A stretch of DNA of 64,000 bases, taken from positions 24,629,501 through 24,693,500 of the forward strand of contig JAPQWV010000012.1 in NCBI GenBank assembly GCA_027422505.1. The letters run 5' to 3'. A program made the position numbers and the translations under genes. The stretch comes from Craterostigma plantagineum. Lineage: Eukaryota; Streptophyta; Magnoliopsida; Lamiales; Linderniaceae. Positions 13,115 to 23,350 of the stretch are shown here, in pieces (position 1 is the first letter of the stretch; every line of letters starts with the position of its first letter). The notes below the pieces were generated by a model. The model searched no databases and was not told where the DNA came from. It worked only from the letters and a program-made list of their open reading frames with translations.

Positions 13115-14030
13115 TGTTAGGATCAGTTAACGCGTTTAGAGGGGGTGAATAAACGCTTGTCTCTTTTCAGTACTTAACCAGTTAGGGTCAATACCGGTAC
13201 TTGATATTTTTCTAAGTGTAACGTGCGGAAACGGATAAGTCGGTTTTGAACCAAGACAGATGATAAATGTGATGTGTTTGTGTGTGTGAAGGAACACCGG
13301 TTTGTTTCTGGAAGTTCGGAGTTAACTCTCCTACGTCTCCCCTTCTTCCTCGCAAGGAAGATTCACTAGATCTTCAGTTATACACTAAGTACAACCTACC
13401 CAGCTGCCCTCAGCTTTAATCTAATGAATCACCTAGGCAGTCATATAATACAATCCACCTACTTCAAGAGCTTGTTAAAGTCCCTTGGAAACAACTCACT
13501 TACTAACCGAAACTGGTCTACATACAGTGAGGACAACACCCAAACAACTCTCTTAAGAGCTTAACAGTTTTTCACTTGTTTTTCACTTTCAAGGTTAGTC
13601 GTCATCTGTCTTAATCACGCCTGAGCTTGATGAAGGGAGCCGTTGTGAGATAGCTCCTTGTACCGGACAATACATTAAATGTTACCCAAAACGGGTACTG
13701 TCCGGTTTCCATAGCAGTTTGAGCTATGCCATTTGCTTTTTCCTCTTTTAGCTTGGCTTGACTTCAGCTTGGCTTTTTCCTGGCAGCCTTGCATTAAATA
13801 CTTTATCAGAAGTCTTCAACATCCCGCCTTGAATAATTTCGAATTTTCGTTCACGTGGCAGGTCCGGTATCTGCACTCCGGTCTTGGCAGTTTACATCCG
13901 GTTTCTGGTGCGCTTGTGAACTGCTGACTGATATCCGGTCTTGAGTCTTCGTTTAACCGGTATACTCAGTCAAGTTTGGACAATCACCAAAACTGTTTAA
14001 TCTGAATTATTTGATTCACGATTTGTAACA
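13115..14030 (-). repeat. 5' LTR of copia element 1
   Basis: 916-bp LTR, upstream of gag in element orientation. It is nearly identical to 3948-4865, with scattered substitutions and short indels seen by eye and not counted. It ends in TAACA followed by the target duplication ATATT. The two LTRs were identical at insertion, so the differences mean the insertion is not recent. Confidence 0.92.
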
Positions 14031-14035
14031 ATATT

Positions 14036-14866
14036 ATATGTACATGTATCTTGGTACTACTTCAAAATATACAGCTTTGATATTTTAAAAATAACACGAG
14101 TACATTGCCGAATAAGTAGCTGCCAATTGCCAGCAATTTAATCGAAGTATTTTCATTGGACAAATTGTCACTAGCATCGACGGTGTTTGGTCGATCTTGA
14201 GTATTTAATCAAGAATTATCAGCCGAAAGAAACCATGCACTCGAAAGTGGTAGAGAGAAAAAGCCCACTGTTTCAACACTCTAAACAGTCCAAATCCAGC
14301 ACTTCATCAAATCCTCACCACGTGTTTGGGCTCCTCTTTATTCCATCAAAAACCAGTATTCTGACCACACGTAGCAGTACAGTAGTGTAGTGCTCAACTT
14401 GAATCTTTCTAGGCAGCTGTCGATGTCCTTGGATTGATTCGATTTGCCTAGGTCGCCTTCTCCACTCATCAATCAGGTGTGCGTTTCAATCTATCACTCA
14501 GTTTATTGAGTCCAACAACTGATTTCAGCTTCAATGGAGATGAGTAGAATTTAATTATACATGAGGAGGCTTATGGCTGCCTGGACGTTTCTCTGATTCT
14601 AGATCGGTTTTATAGATGCCCATTTCGATTTGTAGTTATCATTCTTTCCTGGGCCATTTGCCCGTTGTTTATCTATCTTTATAGGTGGTCAAGATTAGAG
14701 CACAATTGTCCTAATTTTATTGTAAGGTCCAGAATTTTTGTTCTTTTTTCCTTTTTTGCTTCGTTCATTCCCGTTGTAGTCACGCAAAGTTCTGATCTTT
14801 TTGTGGCGATGTAATCCTAAACACAGCTCAGTGTTTTCTTTCAGTGCAGTTTGAGTCGAGCTAGCA
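14036..14866 (+). promoter_or_regulatory. Upstream region of CYP51
   Basis: 831 bp between the copia target duplication and the CYP51 start codon, presumably promoter and 5' UTR. A copia LTR ends immediately upstream, so the distal promoter may have been displaced by the insertion. I see no clear TATA box at a convincing distance. Confidence 0.4.
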
Positions 14867-15958
14867 ATGGAAGTCGTGAATTCAACTAATCCCGAAAACA
14901 AAATCTGGAATGTCGGGCTTCTGCTTGTAGCCACCCTTGTGGCTGCAAAGCTTATTGTTGTTTTGATTATGCCCAGGTCTAAAAAGAGAATGCCTCCCAC
15001 AATCAGTACATGGCCTGTGTTTGGTGGCTTGGTAAGGTTCATGAAAGGGCCCATAGTGATGCTGAGAGAGGAGTATCCCAAACTCGGGAGCGTGTTCACT
15101 TTGAAATTGCTCAACAAGAACATCACTTTCTTGATTGGCCCTGAAGTTTCGGCTCATTTCTTTAAGGCCCCTGAGGCCGATCTCAGCCAGCAAGAGGTGT
15201 ACCAATTCAATGTGCCTACATTTGGGCCTGGGGTGGTGTTTGACGTTGACTACAGCATCAGGCAGGAACAATTCAGGTTTTTCAGTGAAGCACTTAGGGT
15301 CACTAAGCTTAAAGGATATGTTGATATGATGGTTACGGAGACGGAGGTACGATGAATATGCTTTTGCTTATTTTAGTTTGTATTTTCGTTTCTCTGTATA
15401 ATCTGCATTCACTTTCTTCCTTGTGTGTATTGTCAGGAATATTTTTCAAAATGGGGAGACAGTGGTGAGGTTGACCTGAAAGATGAGCTCGAACACCTAA
15501 TCATACTAACAGCCAGTCGATGCTTGTTAGGCGAAGAGGTTCGCAACAAACTCTTTACCGATGTGTCGGCCCTCTTCCACGACCTCGACAATGGAATGCT
15601 CCCCATAAGCGTAATCTTTCCTTACCTCCCAATCCCAGCACACAAACGTCGAGACCAAGCTCGCAAGAAACTTGCTGACATCTTTGCAAACATCATAGCA
15701 TCTCGCAAGCAGATGGGCAAATCTGAGAATGATTTACTGCAGTGCTTCATCAATTCCAAGTACAAGGATGGACGCTCCACTACAGAGGCTGAAATCACAG
15801 GCTTACTCATTGCAGCGCTCTTCGCCGGGCAGCACACGAGTTCAATCACCTCTACATGGACTGGTGCTTACCTCCTATGCAACCCGAAGTACATGGCTTC
15901 TGTTTTGGACGAGCAAAAGAATGTGGTGCAAAAGCACGGCAACAAAGTGGATTATGAC
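14867..15958 (+). pseudogene. CYP51G1: Sterol 14-alpha-demethylase CYP51 (obtusifoliol demethylase), 5' two-thirds
   Basis: Exon 1 (14,867-15,346, 160 codons) gives an N-terminal membrane anchor, the PPTISTWPVFGGL proline hinge and the CYP51 N-terminal region. Exon 2 starts at 15,437 after a GT-AG intron, in phase 0. It contains the I-helix AGQHTSSITSTW with the CYP51-type His-Thr pair. CYP51 removes the 14-alpha-methyl group of obtusifoliol in the ER, an essential step of plant sterol synthesis. The frame is open without defects to codon 334 (GAT TAT GAC), where an 8.5-kb insertion begins. The remainder resumes in frame at 24,476. The product cannot be made unless the insertion is removed from DNA or RNA. 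Confidence 0.93.
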
Positions 15959-17061
15959 CATGGTTCGCCGTCGCGGCGTTAACTCGGCCGTATCGCCCGC
16001 TCCGTAACGGGATCGCCGCCGGCCGCGCCAAAGATACGGGTTGGCGCGGTTATGGTCTTGCCGCGGCTAGATCTCGGACGTAGCGGTGAGATCTCGGCCG
16101 GGTCGGGACGGAGCGGACGATATATCGGTGTAACGTCCGAAATATCGGCGATTCGATCTCACTTTTTTTTCTTCTGCAACTTACCTCCATTGATGAACTG
16201 ATAAGCTTAGAATAGAAGACAGGCGGCGGCATTAGGTTAGATAAAGCCGATGGAGTGTTTTTCAATTTTAGACATTGGGCTGTTAACTAATATCATGGTT
16301 ACAAAGGCCCAATTGTTAATCAAACAATTACAAATTACTGAAAATAAAAAAATTCTCAAGCATGTAAAATTTATTGATAACTTTTTAACTAAATCTAATG
16401 ACATGAGTTAAATATACTAGCAGAAAATCTAAATATAATATGTATAATCTTGTGATATTGAAACAAATTAGAAGATATTTCACAAACATTATGTATTGTA
16501 ATTGGTAAAACACATATATAAATATATATTATTATTCAAACGTTATGTATTATAATTGGTAAAAACACATATATAAATATATGTTATTATTATTTACATA
16601 ATATGTATAATCTTGTGATATTGAAACAAATTAGAAGATATTTCACAAACATTATGTATTGTAATTGGTAAAACACATATATCAATATATATTATTATTA
16701 TTCAAACATTATGTATTATAATTGGTAAAACACATATATAAATATATGTTATTATTATTTACATAATATGTATAATCTTGTAGAAGATATTTCACAAACA
16801 TTATGTATTGTAATTGGTAAAACACATATATAAATATATATTATTATTCAAACATTATGTATTATAATTGGTAAAACACATATATAAATATATATTATTA
16901 TTATTATTTAACATTATGTATACTGGTAAACACATATATAAATATATATTATTATTATCTTTGCAAAATTTGCGTATCGCCCGCGACCGATACGCGATAA
17001 TGCAACGTATCTGAATTGCTCGTGTCCGCATCAGCGTCCGCGACCGCTACGGCGAACCATG
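15959..17061. mobile_element. Non-autonomous hAT-like element, copy 1 (CATGG family)
   Basis: 1,103 bp with perfect 11-bp inverted termini CATGGTTCGCC/GGCGAACCATG. GC-rich subterminal zones are dense in GTATCGC/GCGATAC motifs (15,990-16,130 and 16,970-17,060), and the AT-rich core is built of tandem repeats. No coding capacity. Its left flank is the CYP51 duplication; its right flank (GTCATGAT) does not match, so it has been separated from its original partner flank. Confidence 0.8.
16436..16960. repeat. AT-rich tandem repeats in the core of copy 1
   Basis: About three imperfect repeats of a 180-200 bp unit: ATAATATGTATAATCTTG, then ATTAGAAGATATTTCACAAA, then one or two GTAATTGGTAAAACACATAT sub-units ending in TTATTATT. 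The same array recurs inverted at about 17,495-18,030 and again at 23,829-24,365. Confidence 0.85.
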
Positions 17062-17391
17062 GTCATGATACTACTAATATATTGTCTGAAGATACGGGAA
17101 ATGCAAGGTTCTACTATACCTCCGCTACCGCAGCAGCGCGGGCCGCCGCCGCAGAAGCGTGGTCCGCCGCAGCAATTGCTTCTCCCATCAACATGATGGC
17201 GTCCTTGACCTTTTCCTTAGCTATCCTAGATTGCATTAGCATTGTCATGTTCGAATCCTCCACTTCAACCTCCGCCTTCTCAGCAGCTTGTAGCGCACGT
17301 CGCGCAGCGTCCGGGCCGTTCAACGCAGTAGACGCATCGACTATCTTTCCCTTCGCAGCCTCAAACACCGTCGTCGCAATTCCCGAGGCAT
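17062..17391 (-). pseudogene. Captured fragment of an unidentified host gene (exon plus donor site)
   Basis: The minus strand reads an uninterrupted, Ala-rich, probably helical stretch of about 90 residues (for example FEAAKGKIVDASTALNGPDA and KEKVKDAIMLMGEAIAAADH), ending at GCGGAG|GTATAG, a plausible splice donor followed by AT-rich intron-like sequence. If copy 2 and one target duplication are removed, the frame continues directly into the 53 bp at 18,509-18,561 (VVAEKAGAAQELIDAS). It is therefore one host exon, captured as genomic DNA. I do not recognise the parent gene. Confidence 0.65.
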
Positions 17392-18508
17392 CATGGTTCG
17401 CCGTTGCGGTCGCGGACGCTGATGCGGACACGAGCAATTCAGATACGTTGCATTATCGCGTATCGGTCGCGGGCGATACGCAAATTTTGCAAAGATAATA
17501 ATAATATATATTTATATATGTGTTTACCAGTATACATAATGTTAAATAATAATAATAATATATATTTATATATGTGTTTTACCAATTATAATACATAATG
17601 TTTGAATAATAATATATATTTATATATGTGTTTTACCAATTACAATACATAATGTTCGTGAAATATCTTCTAATTTATTTCAATATCACAAGATTATACA
17701 TATTATGTAAATAATAATAACATATATTTATATATGTGTTTTACCAATTATAATACATAATGTTTGAATAATAATATATATTGATATATGTGTTTTACCA
17801 ATTACAATACATAATGTTTGTGAAATATCTTCTAATTTGTTTCAATATCACAAGATTATACATATTATGTAAATAATAATAACATATATTTATATATGTG
17901 TTTTACCAATTATAATACATAACGTTTGAATAATAATAATATATATTTATATATGTGTTTTACCAATTACAATACATAATGTTTGTGAAATATCTTCTAA
18001 TTTGTTTCAATATCACAAGATTATACATATTATATTTAGATTTTCTGCTAGTATATTTAACTCATGTCATTAGATTTAGTTAAAAAGTTATCAATAAATT
18101 TTACATGCTTGAGAATTTTTTTATTTTCAGTAATTTGTAATTGTTTGATTAACAATTGGGCCTTTGTAACCATGATATTAGTTAACAGCCCAATGTCTAA
18201 AATTGAAAAACACTCCATCGGCTTTATCTAACCTAACGCCGCCGCCTGTCTTCTATTCTAAGCTTATCAGTTCATCAATGGAGGTAAGTTGCAGAAGAAA
18301 AAAAAGTGAGATCGAATCGCCGATATTTCGGACGTTACACCGATAATCGTCCGCTCCGTCCCGACCCGGCCGAGATCTCACCGCTACGTCCGAGATCTAG
18401 CCGCGGCAAGACCATAACCGCGCCAACCCGTATCTTTGGCGCGGCCGGCGGCGATCCCGTTACGTAGCGGGCGATACGGCCGAGTTAACGCCGCGACGGC
18501 GAACCATG
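17392..18508. mobile_element. Non-autonomous hAT-like element, copy 2, inverted (CATGG family)
   Basis: 1,117 bp, reverse-complement relative of copy 1 with the same termini. It is flanked by an exact 8-bp duplication CGAGGCAT (17,384-17,391 and 18,509-18,516). This shows an independent insertion into the captured host exon and confirms the 8-bp duplication length of the family. Confidence 0.88.
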
Positions 18509-18561
18509 CGAGGCATCGATCAATTCCTGGGCCGCGCCTGCCTTCTCGGCCACAACACGAG
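18509..18561 (-). pseudogene. Second piece of the captured host exon (mirror at 23,298-23,350)
   Basis: 53 bp that read VVAEKAGAAQELIDAS on the minus strand and join in frame to 17,062-17,391 once transposon copy 2 is removed. The other side meets a further CATGG terminus at 18,562. Confidence 0.6.
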
Positions 18562-18798
18562 CATGGTTCGCCGTCGCGGATGCGGACATCGATGCGGACA
18601 CGAGCGATACGGATACTTTGCATTATCGCGGCGCGGTCGCGGGCGATACGCAATTTTTGTAAAAGAATGTGTAAATTATATAAGTTTTCTGCAATTATAC
18701 TAGATAATATTTGTGAAAACGCAAAATATACATGATAAAGCTACATTACATATATTACAAAGTTTTCTATGGTTATTTATTCGATAAAGAGAATAACC

Positions 18799-20917
18799 AA
18801 TCCGTGATCCGTGATCCTCATGGTAAGCAACACTTTTTCAAGACTCCTAGAAACTTCATCTTCAGTTTTCCCATTGATCATCAGAATCTGACCTTTAGGC
18901 TCTGTTAAGAAGGGTGACAAACTTGCATTGTATGAGAAGCATTCCATGAATGGTGATAAAGCGGATATAAAGACATCTATTCCAGCAGCTATATTTTAGA
19001 GGTGAAAGGATAAGCAGGGAACTAAAGAGATACAAAAAAAGTAAGATTAAACATGGGCAGACCTACCGGGAGAAATAAAATTACAAGAAACAGCGATTTG
19101 TATAGCAGTGCTCTGCTTGTCTCCAGTCAGCATCCAAAAATTTATTCCTGCTCTTCTAAGTGTTTCAATCGTTTCTGGAACATCGTCCTGGTTTTGTTAT
19201 CCAAGTGGTGAGAATATATTCAAACATCTCAACATTAAGAGATTCAAATCAAACATGAAATTGAAAAATATATACACATTGCAGCCAGACTTCCTTAGAA
19301 ATGTCTAACAACTAAAACAAACCTGTAGACGATCTTCAATTGCGGCAACACCAAGAATCTCAAAGTCAGCTCTATCCTTTGACAAACTTCAGCTACTCGC
19401 CACTAGAAGTCAGTAAAGCAAATTATTATATTTCTACATTGAAACAACAAGACTCTCAAAGCCTTGCTCTGTCCTTCGACGAACTTGAGCTACTCTCCCA
19501 CTTGAGAATTATATCTACCAAACAGGAAAAAAAAAACCCAACCACAGCAGAGGATTTTTGTGGTCTGTCTAATAAGTGCTAACACCACGTTTATAAATTG
19601 TTTCAAAGAGTTTATTCGTCAGAGCAGATAAGTACTGAAGAAAAATAGTTGTTTAGAGATCTTGAAATATCAAATATTTGTCTTGATCCTTTTGTTGGCA
19701 TTCTTAACATGCTCTTAAGTCGACAGGATATATTACTAAAAATAAACTCTTAGATTCATCAAATGCCTTTTACGAAAGAACCAGATCTCACATAGTATAA
19801 ACTTGTAACTCGTCAGTGGAGCTAAATACTCTGATATGTAACGACAAGGCCAGAAAAAACTAAATTACCTCACGATCAACTAACATACTATTGGCCTCCT
19901 TAAACAGCAATGCCCAATCTTGATATTCATCCTCATCTAATTCACGCCAAGCCAGGCATAGTGTCCGCAGGCCCAGTTGAGCATATTGTTCGACAGCTTC
20001 AGCAAAGATCCTTGTTTGTTGACCTGAAACACAATTACACAGGTCATGTTTCGATATTACAACAAGATATATGAACACTGGATCTGGAATGATTACCCTT
20101 CTATAAATTCTTATTATCAACACTTATACTCAATGATGGACGAAAGAACAACAAAATACCAAAGATTTTATTGACGGAATGTACTACACTACATTTAACC
20201 AGATCGCATCAAGCTTAATGTGTCCGCATAAGAATCACTTATAAACATCACGAGTAGTCTTTTGCTAGATCAAAGTCAACAGTCCAGAGAAGTAGAAGGG
20301 ATCACTTTCAGAAGGTCCTTCACGAAGGAAATTATATATAAGAATAAACTTTACCATTACAAACATAAGGCAGGATGGCTTCATCTGCTCCCTTTGACAA
20401 TAGGAGGACTTTGCCACTATGACATTCCTTAACTATCACAGACATTCTTTTCCTGTCAGAAGTGAATTCAAGAATGTCCAGCACTTCAAATTGCACAATG
20501 AACCATTGAAATTCACATCTGCATACCAGAAAAGTACATGATTGTGGGAGAAAGAAAGTACCAATATTGAATCCCAGATAAGGCAAGCTTACCATTAATT
20601 TTTCCATTCTTACTGAGAAGAACCATATCTAAACGTGCAGCACCACGTACTAGAGCTTCTTCATCTTGAGACTGTGCTTTATATGAAATTATCCCGTTTT
20701 TGCTGCATAATTGAAAAAAGATCCTCAAATGAGCTACCGAGAGCAGAAAAGCATCATGATCGTCTCTATTCACTCATAGATACGGTCGGCGGAACTAGTC
20801 ATTACCTTCGGACTGGGATTACAGTGTTGCATAATGCCATGACCTTGAGAAATAGAATTACATCGGTTGAATTGCTGGACACGGCATTAAGAAGTTCTGC
20901 ATCTGCATAGTACGGAA
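18799..20917 (-). pseudogene. ALA2: Captured ALA2-like phospholipid flippase (P4-ATPase) fragment, left copy
   Basis: Mirror of the right copy. Minus-strand exons read the nucleotide-binding and hinge region of plant aminophospholipid ATPase 2: [81 protein letters not shown] and CNFISP. Introns with GT/AG ends are retained, so capture was from genomic DNA. The N-terminal membrane segments, the DKTGT phosphorylation site and the C-terminal membrane domain are absent. Frameshifts are present (see right copy). No promoter or start codon of the parent gene is included. Confidence 0.9.
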
Positions 20918-20941
20918 TATTACTCTGGTCATTATTCTTTT

Positions 20942-23060
20942 TTCCGTACTATGCAGATGCAGAACTTCTTAATGCCGTGTCCAGCAATTCAACCGATGTA
21001 ATTCTATTTCTCAAGGTCATGGCATTATGCAACACTGTAATCCCAGTCCGAAGGTAATGACTAGTTCCGCCGACCGTATCTATGAGTGAATAGAGACGAT
21101 CATGATGCTTTTCTGCTCTCGGTAGCTCATTTGAGGATCTTTTTTCAATTATGCAGCAAAAACGGGATAATTTCATATAAAGCACAGTCTCAAGATGAAG
21201 AAGCTCTAGTACGTGGTGCTGCACGTTTAGATATGGTTCTTCTCAGTAAGAATGGAAAAATTAATGGTAAGCTTGCCTTATCTGGGATTCAATATTGGTA
21301 CTTTCTTTCTCCCACAATCATGTACTTTTCTGGTATGCAGATGTGAATTTCAATGGTTCATTGTGCAATTTGAAGTGCTGGACATTCTTGAATTCACTTC
21401 TGACAGGAAAAGAATGTCTGTGATAGTTAAGGAATGTCATAGTGGCAAAGTCCTCCTATTGTCAAAGGGAGCAGATGAAGCCATCCTGCCTTATGTTTGT
21501 AATGGTAAAGTTTATTCTTATATATAATTTCCTTCGTGAAGGACCTTCTGAAAGTGATCCCTTCTACTTCTCTGGACTGTTGACTTTGATCTAGCAAAAG
21601 ACTACTCGTGATGTTTATAAGTGATTCTTATGCGGACACATTAAGCTTGATGCGATCTGGTTAAATGTAGTGTAGTACATTCCGTCAATAAAATCTTTGG
21701 TATTTTGTTGTTCTTTCGTCCATCATTGAGTATAAGTGTTGATAATAAGAATTTATAGAAGGGTAATCATTCCAGATCCAGTGTTCATATATCTTGTTGT
21801 AATATCGAAACATGACCTGTGTAATTGTGTTTCAGGTCAACAAACAAGGATCTTTGCTGAAGCTGTCGAACAATATGCTCAACTGGGCCTGCGGACACTA
21901 TGCCTGGCTTGGCGTGAATTAGATGAGGATGAATATCAAGATTGGGCATTGCTGTTTAAGGAGGCCAATAGTATGTTAGTTGATCGTGAGGTAATTTAGT
22001 TTTTTCTGGCCTTGTCGTTACATATCAGAGTATTTAGCTCCACTGACGAGTTACAAGTTTATACTATGTGAGATCTGGTTCTTTCGTAAAAGGCATTTGA
22101 TGAATCTAAGAGTTTATTTTTAGTAATATATCCTGTCGACTTAAGAGCATGTTAAGAATGCCAACAAAAGGATCAAGACAAATATTTGATATTTCAAGAT
22201 CTCTAAACAACTATTTTTCTTCAGTACTTATCTGCTCTGACGAATAAACTCTTTGAAACAATTTATAAACGTGGTGTTAGCACTTATTAGACAGACCACA
22301 AAAATCCTCTGCTGTGGTTGGGTTTTTTTTTTCCTGTTTGGTAGATATAATTCTCAAGTGGGAGAGTAGCTCAAGTTCGTCGAAGGACAGAGCAAGGCTT
22401 TGAGAGTCTTGTTGTTTCAATGTAGAAATATAATAATTTGCTTTACTGACTTCTAGTGGCGAGTAGCTGAAGTTTGTCAAAGGATAGAGCTGACTTTGAG
22501 ATTCTTGGTGTTGCCGCAATTGAAGATCGTCTACAGGTTTGTTTTAGTTGTTAGACATTTCTAAGGAAGTCTGGCTGCAATGTGTATATATTTTTCAATT
22601 TCATGTTTGATTTGAATCTCTTAATGTTGAGATGTTTGAATATATTCTCACCACTTGGATAACAAAACCAGGACGATGTTCCAGAAACGATTGAAACACT
22701 TAGAAGAGCAGGAATAAATTTTTGGATGCTGACTGGAGACAAGCAGAGCACTGCTATACAAATCGCTGTTTCTTGTAATTTTATTTCTCCCGGTAGGTCT
22801 GCCCATGTTTAATCTTACTTTTTTTGTATCTCTTTAGTTCCCTGCTTATCCTTTCACCTCTAAAATATAGCTGCTGGAATAGATGTCTTTATATCCGCTT
22901 TATCACCATTCATGGAATGCTTCTCATACAATGCAAGTTTGTCACCCTTCTTAACAGAGCCTAAAGGTCAGATTCTGATGATCAATGGGAAAACTGAAGA
23001 TGAAGTTTCTAGGAGTCTTGAAAAAGTGTTGCTTACCATGAGGATCACGGATCACGGATT
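20942..23060 (+). pseudogene. ALA2: Captured ALA2-like phospholipid flippase (P4-ATPase) fragment, right copy
   Basis: Sense-strand copy of the same fragment, with about seven exon pieces: 20,949-21,054; about 21,168-21,267; 21,342-21,505; about 21,836-21,990; about 22,457-22,538; about 22,674-22,792; and 22,962-23,060. The parent family flips phospholipids across Golgi and endosome membranes. One-base frame breaks occur in the exon at 21,342 (the frame changes between NFNGS and [10 protein letters not shown]) and in the exon at 22,457 (a base is missing after GAGCTGACTTTG). The fragment is therefore non-coding as a protein but keeps long exact identity for base pairing with the left copy and similarity to the host gene. 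Confidence 0.9.
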
Positions 23061-23350
23061 GGTTATTCTCTTTATCGAATAAATAACCATAGAAAACTTT
23101 GTAATATATGTAATGTAGCTTTATCATGTATATTTTGCGTTTTCACAAATATTATCTAGTATAATTGCAAAAAACTTATATAATTTACACATTCTTTTAC
23201 AAAAATTGCGTATCGCCCGCGACCGCGCCGCGATAATGCAAAGTATCCGTATCGCTCGTGTCCGCATCGATGTCCGCATCCGCGACGGCGAACCATGCTC
23301 GTGTTGTGGCCGAGAAGGCAGGCGCGGCCCAGGAATTGATCGATGCCTCG

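Larger units (their letters stand above)
3948..14030 (-). mobile_element. Ty1-copia LTR retrotransposon, complete ends, degenerate coding, hAT inserted inside
   Basis: Two direct LTRs (3948-4865 and 13,115-14,030) start TGTTAG and end CTAACA-type when read on the minus strand. They are flanked by identical 5-bp duplications ATATT at 3943-3947 and 14,031-14,035. Next to the right-hand LTR lies TGGTATCAGAGC (minus strand, 13,101-13,112), the usual copia primer-binding site for initiator tRNA-Met. This fixes the element on the minus strand. Gag, a protease scrap and a copia-type RT/RNase H scrap follow in that order. All are broken by frameshifts. A 3.3-kb hAT element sits inside, so the retroelement came first. 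Confidence 0.93.
17392..20917. repeat. Left arm of 7-kb inverted repeat
   Basis: 3,526 bp whose reverse complement is 20,942-24,467, with no net indel along the arm. I found only two single-base differences by eye (18,689 against 23,170, and 18,350 against 23,509); there may be a few more. The arm starts exactly at a CATGG terminus. Confidence 0.95.
18562..23297. mobile_element. Inner CATGG-bounded element carrying the head-to-head ALA2 fragments
   Basis: Starts CATGGTTCGCCGTCGCGG at 18,562 and ends with the mirror image at 23,297. The subterminal zone again carries GCGATACG motifs and ends near 18,660 (ACGCAATTTTTG). The rest of the interior is two ALA2-like gene fragments in opposite orientation. 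It is itself symmetric about 20,929.5, so its flanks are mirror images rather than a direct target duplication. Confidence 0.7.

Noticed and set aside
17062..17110. Weak resemblance to CYP51 sequence just after the insertion site (shared TTGTCTGAA, then AAATGNAAG…TTCT)
   Set aside because: Suggestive of filler DNA copied from the target, but too short and gapped to exclude chance. The flank GTCATGAT is also close to the reverse complement of ATTATGAC, which may be coincidence.
17016..17498. 160-codon plus-strand frame across the captured exon and two transposon ends
   Set aside because: It reads through two transposon termini and the antisense of the captured exon. The minus-strand reading has the consistent exon structure.
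16436..18030. CRISPR-like array impression from regularly repeated AT-rich units
   Set aside because: Units are long, imperfect, without unique spacers, and lie inside a eukaryotic transposon.
18384..18653. 89-codon Arg-rich frame in the GC-rich transposon end (mirror at 23,206-23,475)
   Set aside because: Translation of repeated CGATACG/CGGCCG motifs; present only as part of the terminal repeat.
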